Source: Pithys albifrons albifrons (taxonomy: Eukaryota; Chordata; Aves; Passeriformes; Thamnophilidae). From it: DNA of 64,000 bases. Shown piece after piece: positions 36,128 to 47,700 of the stretch; within the stretch, counting starts at the first letter, position 1; each line of letters begins with the position of its first letter. A program made the position numbers and the translations under genes. The notes beneath the pieces are model-generated. The model saw only the letters and a program-made list of their open reading frames with translations, was not told the DNA's origin and ran no database searches. The stretch lies in NCBI RefSeq assembly GCF_047495875.1, contig NC_092459.1:36551634-36615633 (forward strand), given 5' to 3'.

Positions 36128-39100
36128 GTAACATTGTTCTAAAAGAGCTGAATGGAGGACTGGACAGGGATAACTCAACATGGATTTATATCATTAAAGA
36201 TATAAATAATCCTTCTATGAGATATAATTTTATCCACTCTCTGGGCCAAACTCTGTGTCCAGTAGGTCCAGGGACCCAGGTGGAATAGTTGTGTTGGTAC
36301 TTTATGACCTAAATGCTTATGAATATATAAATCCCTTATTCATGTCTTCCTTTTTTTGTGGACCAGGGAAAGGATAATAAGATATGCACAACCTTGAAAA
36401 TGCCCATAACATCTGGAACTCTATGTTAAGACAATCACCGCAACCAAAGCTTATCAAGACTTCAGGGGATCAGTGAAAAGATTTCCTTTGTGCACTGGGC
36501 AGATGTATTCTCAGAGCTCATGTCTTAATTTACCTTTGTTTCTTTTTTGTGTCATTCAGAAACATCAGAGGTGGCTGCAGCTGGAGACATGGTAACAGAT
36601 GGATAGACTGCAGAGGCTGGATTCTATTTTTCACTTATTTATTCAGCAGATCTCTAATTTGTATTTTCTAAGCTAAATCAGAAAGCACCTTGGTTGATAT
36701 TGATTTTATTTTTGGAGTTAGTCTAAAATACTTTGAATAATCCTTTTTCACCTGTTTGCTGTCCAAAAGTATTTTTTATTATTATTTTTGTTTCCTCAAA
36801 CTGAGGCAGGACTCAAGTAACTAGTGAGTCCTCTCACTCTATGTAGCGAAAAAATCTGAAAGACCACATACCTGTAGGAATAGATTACTGGAGAAGATGG
36901 GAAAGTGGTGCCAGTACAGCAGAGTCTATTATAAGAAAATAAAAAAAAAAAAAAAGAAAAGCAGAACCACCCCCTAGTTTCCTATTTCCATTTACAGATA
37001 GGTAAGCCAGTGCACAGCAGAAAGGAAAAGTTAAAAAACAGAGCCAAACATTCTGAATCCAAAATTACATTACTCTTTGAGAAAAAAAATTCAGAAATGG
37101 AAATCAAATCTTAATTTTACCTTTTGCAGTTTCATTCTGGAAGAGGCAAATGTGATTTCTGTACATGTGTTTGCTTGGAGAAGTGACACTGTGTCTGTAC
37201 CTAGTTTACAGTGAGAGACCAGGGCTACAGTTTGTTCAGGTGAAAAGAATCAAGGGACCCCAAAGGGAATCGCACTTTGAAGCAAATCAAGCAAATAAGC
37301 AAATAAACACACAACTGAAATCACTGAACTCAAATCCACAAATTAAGGAAATAAAAGACTCCAGTGCTCTCCTATGCAGTGAGCAAATCCAAAACTCATA
37401 CAAGCAGAAATTCAGGGTCAATTGGTGTCCAAAAAGAAATAAATTATGACCAAAAATAAGTAAATTGTCTGTTCTTAGAATTCAATAATCCTGTAATGTT
37501 TTAATAAGCAGTGAGCTGCTGCTTAGCAATGACTTGATATGAGCTGCTATTCAGAAGTCCTATTCCTGCATTAAGATTTTAGGATGTCCCAGATTCCCAT
37601 AACAATTTCCTTCCTCATCAAGGGAAATGTGTTCCAGTCTGTGAGGAAAAAGGCCCTTCATTTTACATTCAACAAATTTGTATCTACCTTGCCTCTTAAG
37701 TAGTTAAAGTTCCTCACTCAGGTAAGGTCGCTACACCTTGTCTACTCTTTCTGAAAGTCACCCTAAAATGAGAGTCGGTTCTGTCATCATGCTCCTCTGG
37801 GAAACCAAACATCGATAATGTTAGGCAGCAATAGTTAATAGTGTCTTATTTATTATGTCTGAAGACCAAAATTTTTAAGAGAAATCACTAGCATTAAGTG
37901 CAAACATTTTGCTTAATTTCATTGACATTTTGGCAGTAATATCTTTCAGGCTCCTTAAGGAAATTCAGCCTATAATAATAAATAATGAGCAAAAATATTG
38001 CTGGAAGATGAAACTTAATAGCCTATTTTTTAAAGACTCAGATTTTATTATAGGAATATAGATGCTCCTTGCAACCTATACCAGACTGATGCTTCTCTCC
38101 AATTCTTTTCCTAATCCCTGCAGACTAAGAATAAAGTGATAACATTGGAAAAAATATGCCACATTTTTGGAGTGCTGCAGCAGACGTGCCTGTGTGTGTG
38201 CAGTGTAGGAATTCATGTGTAACTCCCCAGCTGACATCTAAAAGAATGATCTGGTCTGTTTGTTGATTGCATTTTGAAAATTAAAGTTTCTTATAAAAAA
38301 TTTAGTGTCCAAGTAAAGGGAATGGAGGACCTGGCATTCTTGTGATTCTGGAATCTTTGGAGAATTAGAGAGGTTTTTTTCTGCCAATGAAGTAAAAAGA
38401 CTGAAGCACCCTATCATAGGCACAAGACTGGGTTATGGGGTTTTAAAGAGGCTAGCTGATAACTCTCCTAAAAAGCATTCTTAAGTCCTCCTTAGTCAAC
38501 TTTGTGGGCATTTGGTGTCCATGAAACATTAGATTTGGCTTCATTTGCAGAGTTCAGCCTGAGAACCAGACACAGGATCTAGTGAACAAGATGACTTTCT
38601 TTATTGCAAAGTAATAATCCAAAAGAAGAAAGAAACATACATACATGTGCATGCACACACATACTTAAAATATAATTGTCAAAGTATATCTAGTATTTTA
38701 AAAGCACAAATTTAAATCAAGTTGTTTAAGTGAATCTTCTGGGTCAATCTCTAGTAGCAGTACAAGTTCCACAGAAGAGGAGGCATCTGTGATGACATGT
38801 CTTGGAAAAAAAAAAAAGGAAACCACCTGTGGGAGACATTGCATCCCAGATAGCTGTACTGCCCTTCAGACAAAATGGCTCAGGTTGGGATAACTATGTG
38901 TTTTCAGTACAAGGATAGGAAAGGGCATAATTAATTTGACATAGGTACAGAAACCTTGGCAACTCTATTTTATTACAGAATAATTTTGTAAAAGCCAGCA
39001 TTTCATGCCAGTATAAGGAAGCTCAATATTGCTGACAAACATGTGAATTGAATTAAGAAGAAGGTGGAGGGATAAGTTGGAAGTCACTAATTTTCACTCC

Positions 39101-39517
39101 CAAGGCACTTAGATTAAATAAATGCTAAGATAAGACTTTCCTTTTATTCAAGCATTCATTAGAATTTTCAAAGATATGTTGAAAATGCCAGAATGAATCA
39201 GTTATTTAGCTTCAAGGGCTCTGAGAGTGTTTAAACTACAGGGTTTTTTGAATTTATATTCCAAAAAAAGTACATTTCCTAAGGATGATCATTGTTCCTT
39301 CTCCAAAAGGAGGAATTCTCTCATGAGGAAAATCGGGGGAGAAGCAATAGGTTAAAAGTGTTAGGCTCAGCTCCCATGCCAATTTATTTTTTTATATATG
39401 CATGTATATCTACATATATCTATAACAAACATAGATAACACATAAATATACCCATTACTCCTATGATCTAATTCTTCCATAACATTATATTGAAATCTCT
39501 TTTCCATTGAGAAGAAT
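36128..39517. other. Unique non-coding sequence
   Basis: No gene is supported. An A15 run at 36941-36955 could be an old retrocopy tail, but the sequence before it is not recognisable. A 13-base A run lies near 38805. Open frames are all below 100 codons. Confidence 0.65.
36941..36955. repeat. Poly(A) run, A15
   Basis: Fifteen consecutive A within an A-rich stretch (36934-36960). No polyadenylation signal or known retrogene sequence precedes it. Confidence 0.8.
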
Positions 39518-39522
39518 AATGG

Positions 39523-40151
39523 TGTGCTGGTTTGAAGGTGAACCAGCAAGGGAAAATGAACTCACCCCGAGAGAGATTATAAGTCAGAGCTAAAATTTAA
39601 TAATAATATTATTATAACAACACTGACACACAAGGGAAATTGCTTTCAACTCACAAAACCCCAGCAGTATAACCCAGTGTCCTGGGGCACAAACCCAAGG
39701 GGGTTTGTTTGCCCTTGTGCTGAGACCCCTGTGGCTCCCCCAAGTCCAGAGCAAAAGGAAAAGAAAAACCTGTTGGTGCAGGCGAGGGCTGTGGTCTGGG
39801 CGAGAGTGGTGATCTCCTGCTGTCGAGGTCCTGCTGCTGCTCTGGATCCGACGAGAAGTACCCGAGGTCTTCTTACCCACCACTTATGTACCCTCAGGGA
39901 GCACTCAGTCCCTCCCCCTGGGCGGGGACTCACACAATGGGTGATTGACTCTGGGAGCCAGGGGGTGTTGAGCTGTTGATGGCCCATTAGCAGCTCCGCC
40001 CCCCTCAGGCTGGGTGTGAAGGTGATAATGACTCCCTGGGCAGCTGCTGCTAATGGCCCATTGTCCTTGGGGAATGAATAGAGGGGGTAGAATACACAGC
40101 TTTGATCACCCCCACACAGGGTTAGCTGGTCCCTCCTGCTGAACTAGGACA
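39523..40151 (-). mobile_element. Solo LTR of an ERVL-like endogenous retrovirus, with target-site duplication
   Basis: A 629-bp element whose plus strand runs TGTGCTGGTTTG...CTAGGACA, so the minus strand starts TGTCCTAGTTCAGC. The perfect 5-bp duplication AATGG lies at 39518-39522 and 40152-40156. On the minus strand there is a TATA-like ACATAAG near 39883-39892 and an ATTAAA polyadenylation signal at 39596-39601, about 75 bp before the 3' end. The U3 half has GC-rich blocks, including GGGGGGCGGAGC, an Sp1-like site. The 3' terminal 26 bp hold a perfect 8-bp inverted repeat, TGCTGGTT/AACCAGCA, at 39525-39548. No retroviral coding sequence adjoins it. Frames of 97 to 113 codons inside it are incidental. 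Confidence 0.92.
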
Positions 40152-40156
40152 AATGG

Positions 40157-41145
40157 CAATTAGTTGCTATCTGACTGGAACTACATAGAATATAAAAATG
40201 TGTTTTATAGATTTTTATTGCAACACTGTTTACAAATAGTGTAGGACACAGCTACATTTATTCAAGAGTTAGTGTTGATCTCATAGCACAGAGCAGAGAT
40301 ACTGACTCAAAGGCATAGGTAGGCCAAATCTCTGATAACTCTGTGACTTGGACTATCCTGCTTTTTTAGCTTTCTGAGCACTCTTAACTTCAGTGCCTTT
40401 GCAGCATGCATTGTGATCCACTGTAAGATGAAATCCCCCAAAAGCAGGGATTGGCAATCTCTTGTTGAGAGGTCAAAGGCTTGGTGAAAGCAGATGTCAA
40501 ATGGCACTCTGCAAGACTGGGAACTGAGAGATGCTTCATCTTGAGAGTGTCATCTGTAAACATTACCCAGCTCTTGGCTCCTACCGTGTTTTGCACTCAG
40601 AGAGACACAGAAACCTCTTTCTTACCTACTGCTTCTCTTCCAGTGTTACCAGAGAGTACTCAGTAGTTCCCTTATCAAGAGATGTGGGCTGTAAAGGCAG
40701 GAGTGTGCCATCACATGGAAGCTCTGTGATAAGCTTTTGGGCTTCTAGCAAGCACCTGAGTCTGCCTCATGTATAGCATGAGAGCACATGTTATATACTC
40801 TGCTTGGCCATCGCCCCCTATTTGCAACCAAATAATAGCTATGTATTTTCCTACTGCTGCTGCTCCCGGTGCTCTTGGCAGGCAATCAGTTCAAGATCAT
40901 TTTGTGAACCTGGAAGATGTCCTACAACCAGGACACTTCCACTTTCCCATCTCCAAATGGTAGTTTTGAACAAGGTAGACCAGCCCTTTATGAAGAGCAT
41001 TAAAAGTTGTTTTTAGCCTGGAAATATGAAGCTTTCAGCTATAAGTGGATAGTAGGTCCACCGATACAGTGGAAGGGAGCTCTCAGCTTCAAGGGGTGAG
41101 TGATAATAGCTCTAGCAGTGACAGCTCTTTTAGATGCTAGCCTCT
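40157..41145. other. Unique non-coding sequence between two LTRs
   Basis: No gene or repeat recognised. Overlapping short frames on both strands near 40390-40776 have no motifs. Confidence 0.6.
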
Positions 41146-41551
41146 TGAAGCACAGGGAGGATCCTCCCACTCTCGACTGGCGCTGGTCCCCCAAGGAAAG
41201 ACAGCCACACGAGTCAGGAGACCACGGCAAGAAGCAAGGTTTATTGGAACACCCGGCCCTATATAGGGAGCAGCGGAATTTTCTAGAACATGGGGGGGAA
41301 AAGGGAGGAGAAAGGGAGGAGCAAGTCATCCCATTGGTCCATATGCAAATTGAGGGGAGCAACAAGGAAAGGACCAATGGGAAACCAGGATCAAAACACA
41401 ACCATATATGGAAAATGGTGCACTGAACCAAACTGGGGCCAAAGAGTGGCGGGAAAAATGCCCTAAGTGTTTGTGGGAAGAAGAACCTGGATAGGGGTGA
41501 CTAAGGGGAAAATACATAGGGAAGCCATATTGCTATACAATTTATTAAACA
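41146..41551 (-). mobile_element. Probable solo LTR of a class II (ERVK/alpharetrovirus-like) retrovirus
   Basis: On the minus strand a CTATATAG TATA box (41259-41266) is followed within 14 bp by CAATAAAC (AATAAA at 41240-41245). That compact order, with the polyadenylation signal just before a very short R region, is the arrangement known from avian alpharetrovirus LTRs. Upstream are two CCAAT-type motifs (CCCATTGGTCC and ACCAATGGG, near 41330-41385). The U5 side contains a perfect 14-bp palindrome GGGAGGATCCTCCC at 41155-41168. CpGs are frequent in 41180-41275. The exact ends are uncertain: TG at 41146 or 41097 on one side and CA at 41551 on the other are possible, but I found no convincing 6-bp duplication, only a weak GGGG match for the 41097-41551 choice. 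No primer-binding site or polypurine tract is adjacent. Confidence 0.72.
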
Positions 41552-41724
41552 GGGGAAACGTCAATGTATGCTTTAAACCTTTCAAAGTCTTTATCAAGCT
41601 GCTGCAGGGCCTCCAGGCTCAGGGCGCTGGGGTCTCGAACTTCCTCATCCTCATTGACCCATCTTTTGTAATACATTTGCCATCTGATAAACTCTTGGTC
41701 ACCCTGGTCTCCTCCAACATTCAG
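41545..41724 (-). CDS. Coding-like segment, candidate terminal exon or gene fragment of unknown identity
   Basis: The minus strand reads 59 sense codons and a TAA stop (41547-41545) after a possible acceptor TTTTAG. The frame starts Leu-Asn-Val-Gly-Gly, has an aromatic and basic patch (RWQMYYKRW) and an acidic patch (NEDEEVRD), then a predicted amphipathic helix (LSLEALQQLDKDFERFK), and ends YIDVSPV. Codon composition supports coding on this strand: about 41% of codons begin with G, and codons such as CTG AGC CTG GAG GCC CTG CAG CAG occur in a row. CpGs are retained. The first 5 codons could be intronic if another acceptor is used. I do not recognise the protein. It could be the last exon of a minus-strand gene, a retrocopy fragment or part of an old provirus next to the LTR, although no polypurine tract separates them. 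An antisense frame is also open, but its codon composition is weaker. Confidence 0.35.
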   Translation of the reverse strand: MNVGGDQGDQEFIRWQMYYKRWVNEDEEVRDPSALSLEALQQLDKDFERFKAYIDVSPV

Positions 41725-44700
41725 CTAAAACTGGCAGTATCTCCTCAGTTTTGTAAAGCAGCATGGCCAAGAACAAAGTATGGGTATGTGATCACAAGTG
41801 TGGTCTCAGCATATACTGAACAGCATATACTGTTCTGGCTGTGATGGCATCACCTTTCCACACCTGCACCAGTGTGAACAGCAGTGCTAGTAGTGGTTGC
41901 TACTGATGCCTGGTAATGCTGAGACTGCTAGGGACTTTTTATGAGGCAGAACCAAGATAGGAATTTCAGACATTGTCAGATTGTGCCTTGATTTTTATGT
42001 CATAAAAGAAACTGTAGTGTAAGCTAATAATTTTCAGTGTAGTTGCCAGAGGAAAAACTTCCAGAGGGAAATGGGAAACATACAAATGAATGTATCTTCA
42101 CCCAAAGCCATCAAGACCCTAACTGAAGTCCTTTAAAATGGCTGTCTTATTTGACTCCTTATCTGGAGAGAGGAAGAGAAAAAATCTGTCACCTCAAATT
42201 TTTGTCAGACATAGTAGTGTGCATGTAGTGGATAAGTTTTAAAAATTTAGGATCCCTTATATTTTCTAGATGATTAATTAATTGCATTAAAATAATGTCA
42301 AAAGTATTTTAGGTTGATATTGAATAAACAATTTTGGATTTAAACCAGAATTTGCAATGGTCTCAAATTATCTCCATCATGTTAAATATCAGAACTTGAT
42401 TAGAGTATAACCCTCGAAAAGTGGTCCTAACAGTGTGGTTATGTTTTGTGCCTGGATTATTTATGCTAGTAATAGTGTACAAGATAAGAAAACTCACAGA
42501 ATTTAGACAAAACATAAAAACCCACAAGTTTGGAATAGCATCACAAAGCATTTAATGTGTAATCTAAATTCAAAATCTATCCTGAATATCCAGCTTGAAA
42601 TCAGAAAATATTTTTAATTTTCCAGGTTTTGGAAGCAGTCTTTCCTGTTAGTGGTGTCCAGTTTATCACATTTGTCATGTATCAGAGACCTAAAGACCAC
42701 CAAATAGTGGACACACTGGGCAGAGTGCTGTGTTTGTATGTAGATAGGGTCTCTACTCCGACGGAATTTTTGTTCAGTGAAGACAAGCAGCACATTAAGA
42801 TCAGGGAGGAAAAACTCACAGCAATGTGCACATACGTATGTTTATAATTTTTTCTTATTTCTATAAATAAATACATGTAAATGTTAACATTTTTATATCT
42901 TCATTTCTCATAGATATCACTCAGAGAAAAAAGGCCTTCAACATGGCTGCTATTTCTTCAGAGGGAGATACTTTGTAGTTTTATGCAGGCATCTTTACAA
43001 GTGTTTTATGGGATTGGAGATGGTAAGAAATTTTCTGCTTATAGTTAGCATGCTGTTTTATTTTGGTTATGCTCATTTGAGAATAAGAATTGTGGTTTAT
43101 TTCTAACAGGCCTTTGAAGCCTATTGTTCAACTAGACTCTATTCCTTTTTAGTCCTAAAACATCATCATTGTCAATTGTTTTAACATTGTATCATCAGCA
43201 TTTTTAGGAAAAGAAGGAGAAAAGTCAAAGCAGTAAGAGATATATCTCTGCATTCTGACAATAAATGCAGATGATAATGAAAGCACTAAATGAAGCAGTC
43301 ATAGCCAGACATAGGGAAGTCTGAGGCCATGGTTTGCAGTATCTGTCTCAGCAGGTGCCACTTGCTAGGTAGGCAATTGTTCCTATGGAGTTCTGATTTG
43401 CCAGATGTACAGACTGAAGCTTCATGTTCTCATAGCTCACATTTCATCCTGTGTAATGTCATCAGCCAGCTCTACAAAGCCATGCCAATCTTACAACTGG
43501 AGAAAAAGTCTAATCGAGACATGGCTTTGAGTTAATTCTGGGAAAACACCACTTTGAGCCCTTTTATGTAAACAGGAAGAAAGTGTTTCAAGGCTTCTTT
43601 TCTCTGTGTTTTGCTCTGCAGCTCAACCTTGATTTGAAGAGTCTATGTTCAATGGTCACTTACTCCCTAATACCTTAGAAGCAGGCAGAACGTTGTAAGT
43701 GAAATTGAATGGAATAAAGCACTGAAGGGGTAAGGCTGTCAGGAGCAATTGCTTAAAACTAGAAGAATAGACTACTTAAAATAAGATCTTGAAGCTAGAA
43801 CATAAGGTAGTTATTTAATTTTTGGCTTACAGTATCAAACTTGTCATTACCCTTTTAGGAAAAGTCTAAGAAGATTGTTGAGTACATGAAGGTAGCAAAA
43901 GTAATTTTATTTGATAGAAGAGATTGGCATTGGTAAACAGATACATTCATTCAATGCATCATTAGCCTCAGAAAAGAATGACTGGATTTTGGCCAAAATA
44001 GAAGGAAATTCTACTAGGAAAGGGAACAGAATTACACACATTGTCTAAAAAATGGAAACTTGTCAGTTGTGATAAATTATCCTTTAAGATACTTGTGAGC
44101 CTGCTAGGAGACATTTGTGTATATGGCAATGCAAACACAATCACGCTAGCCATTGGATACAGAAATGGATCTCTGTATCACAAGTGACAGTTCATACAGG
44201 TGATGAGATACATCCTGCCCTGTGATGCCTCCAACAGAAATGAAAGAGAATGAGGAAGGAAGTCAAACCACTGATGCACCCAGGTTTAGAGGGAGGTCTT
44301 GCCTGTCCTCCCACAGGAGTGCTGTCTTCCAGAAAGTAGGTCTGATGAGTATAGACAGAGATTTATAATGGGCAGAAATTGCACGCTACTGCAGAATTTG
44401 GATGAAAACACAGGAATCCTGGGCAATGCTTCAACCTGCCTTTGGGGAACTGAGCAATAGTGCTGCAGAGTGTAAGGAAGGGAAGTGGAGAATGCACAAA
44501 GAAGAGAGATGGAGGCAATTCCTGAGAAGTTATAAACTGGCACAGATCCAGCTGCTTGAGAAAGCAACAAATTCAACCTAATTTTTGAAAGAAGCAACAA
44601 AAGAGTGGATCAGCTTTTGATAAAGCACAGCAGGGAAAGTGTATAAGTCATCTGCAATCGATAATTTTGCCATAAGCTAAGCTACTTCCATGATAAAGAG

Positions 44701-47700
44701 CTGGCTTTGATGTCAAAAGGAGCAGGTGCCTGTGGGAGGTCAAAGTTTGAAATGAGATTACTCACAAGGATCAGAAAGATAATCAAATCTGCCCACTTCT
44801 GTGGCAGTGACATATCAGTACAAAAGACTCAGGTTCTAAATAGCCACAGTTAGGACTGAAAAAGGATAACTGCAAAATCTTGATGAGAGGACAAAAGGGA
44901 AGAACGATTTCTGAGGGCAACTCATTTCCAACTGACTTGAAAAGACCAAGCTCACTGGTCTGTTAAAAGGCTTTTGCTGTTCAGTTGAGAGGTAACTGGA
45001 AGCAAGGACAGTCAGACCCAAACACACAAAGAAGCATGGGCCTTGCAGGTTTAGCAAGAGTTGCAGTTTTAGGAGTGGAATACACAGAGCACAAGTAAGA
45101 ACCCATAGCCTTGTACAACAAATGGAGAAAGTGGACACAAGAGCTGGGAGGAAGGCAAAGCTAGTCAGAGAGGAATGAAAGGAGAAAGATATCTTAAATA
45201 CCACTATTCCTCATAAAATTAATCAAATCCCATAACTGAACACTTAGGTAACACAAAAAACATCCTTCTGTTCTGTGGTACTAACTCATCCCTCTGAAGG
45301 TGGTTCTCTGACTCCTTCCCTCTCTTCAGAGACCCAGCTAGAGGAAGAGCTATGCATCTTTTACACAGCATCCTGTGGTTACAACACCTGCCTAGCAAGT
45401 GTGACATCCGAGTTCAGGAGTTTTGGGGTTTAAAACTGCATATCATACACTCTGGAGTGTTGAGGTCTTCAGAGCAGAGGCCAGGCTGTTGTAGAGGGCA
45501 TGTTCCACTGAAGTGCAGAGCACAGTGTGAAATTAATGTAGGATTACTGGAGCCAGAGAAGAAGATAAAGAAGGAAATACTCTGATTTGGTGCTGAATGT
45601 GTGCTAATGGGGAGCACAATCCTGATGTCTTGGAAAGAATGGGCCAAACATCTTCACTACCCTACAGTCCTTTAGAGACAGGGATATTTGAATATCTGAC
45701 TTCAGAGGTCCTGCTACACTATACAGATAGCTCAGTACAGTGTTGAGTTCAGAGATGTTACAAAATCATTCTTTGTTCAAATCCTCTGGCAGTGGTGACC
45801 AGAGTTTTGTAGCCAGCATGTGGCATTTAGCCTGTAACTCTCCAGATTAGAGCCCTGAATCATTCTCTTTGTCTTTGCCTATGCTAGTAAACCAAACCAG
45901 GCCAGATACACCTGGAGCATTGCTGGCACATCGGCAGCAGTGGTGCAGCAGAGGTATCTCTGGTCAGGGCCAGCTAGTGCTCTCATAGACAGTTTTGGGT
46001 CATAGCCAAAGGGATAATGTAGGCCTGTGATGGTCCCTAAAAACCAGCGCAGATGTGTTCACCTTATTTTGGGGGGGAAAGGTGTATGGACTTGCACTGT
46101 GTCTTGCCATGTATCAGCAACCTGTTTAATCTAGTAGTATAAGAGCAGGACTGGTGTTCATGCAAGGCTTGGCCTCATCACTGGAGCTTTGACTGAACAT
46201 GAGCCCCAGCACACAGGGCTGCTTTCAGAGGAGGTGTAGAGTGGGTGCTGAATATGCCACAGCACCAGAACAGGTTTGTCCCATGCTTACACTGAGATAC
46301 CTAAGTGGGCCAATAGCCTTTCTACCCTTTCATGGCATTTCAAAGGTAAGACAAAATGGCCTGGAGCAGTCTGGGTGAGCAAAGACAGTACCCTACTCAG
46401 ATGGTAACAGAAAGATAAAGTTCAGGGTAAGACCATCACAACCGTCTTTGGCAGCCCAGAATGATCGGTTTGTAACTTGACAGCTGCCATGAAGCCTGAC
46501 AACATCAATAAAAGCTGTATTTTCTTCACCTTTATGTATCTTTTTTCCCTTTTGTAACCATGTCTGCCTGTTTTTTCAAAGACAGGAAAAGAAACTATCA
46601 TTCACAGCTCATACCTGAACAACGGAACTAACTCTTTCATCCTGCCGAAGAAAGATTACTAGACAGAATCAGAGAGTGCATCCAAAATACTGTCTCTGAA
46701 AAAAAGGGTTTTGATACAGTTTGATTATTCTTTTTCCTTCGTGCAGAAACTCTATTACAGTTTCAGAAGACTCTTTATTTTGTTTTGATTCTTTTCCCTT
46801 TGTGTATCTGGGTCAATAAATGTCCAGACTTTGTCACTGATTTCTTACTTTGTCATGGCAACTGAGCCATCCTTATTCTTCAGACCTGGAGCCTTGTTTC
46901 ACTATTTGATGCCACCTAGTGATGTAAACACCTTTGACAGTCTGGGCTTAATTGTTATGTCAAAATTAATGCAGCATAGTATTATTAACAAGTGTACATG
47001 GTAACTAAGCAACAACAATAATATAACTCCAGGTCATACATTTTCTATCCCTTGTTTCAGCAGAGCTGACCACTAATGAACATTAATATATGCATCTGTT
47101 TATAACTTATTTTTATATTTATGTATAAGGACTATGTCTAACAAAACATTGGCTTGAATTTTGAAAAGAAATTCATTTACTTTAAGGTGTTTGCTTTGAA
47201 TGTTACTTCTGTATTCTGAAAGTTTAATGATAAATGTGTATGTTGCAATGTGCTTCTATATAGAGTAGCTCTCCTATTATCCCTGTCTTCTGAAGGAGTT
47301 TAGGCCAGTAAGCCAGGCCAACAAATCAGTTATAAATTCAGCAGCTCCAGCCATCCCATTTTCTGTCCCACCACTAAGTGTGTTTGTGGAGTTTCCAAGG
47401 CAGCAAATTAAGGTTGTATACTTTTCTGTGGTCCTGTTATAGCCTGCCCCTATTCTCCTCATGTCTTCTGCAGAAGCACAGCTGTTCCCTCGTCTTTGAA
47501 GACTTCTATTCTCAGCCAGTGCACACTCTGTTCTCTAAAACCTTATCCAATTTGCAAGAAAATTGCTTCCACTAAATGATCTCATAGTACAATTTTGCCC
47601 CAGTTTCATAAATCCCTCTGTAGCCTTTCTAGATGCCTTCAATGTCTTCAGTGTTTGTATCTTCCTCTGATAGTTTCCACTACCTTGATTCTTTGTACTT

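Noticed and set aside
35642..36181. Longest open frame of the window, 179 codons, minus strand
   Set aside because: It runs straight through the 5S rRNA-like sequence and its CpG-rich body. The frame is a by-product of GC-rich, stop-poor DNA, not a protein gene.
39590..39987. Overlapping frames of 97 to 113 codons on both strands
   Set aside because: All lie inside the solo LTR at 39523-40151.
42634..42843. Minus-strand frame antisense to the 42.6-kb exon-like segment
   Set aside because: It looks protein-like by eye, but codon composition favours the plus strand, and it has no acceptor or donor.
47277..47462. Minus-strand frame with a plausible acceptor near 47383
   Set aside because: No GT donor follows the frame, and composition is not distinctive.
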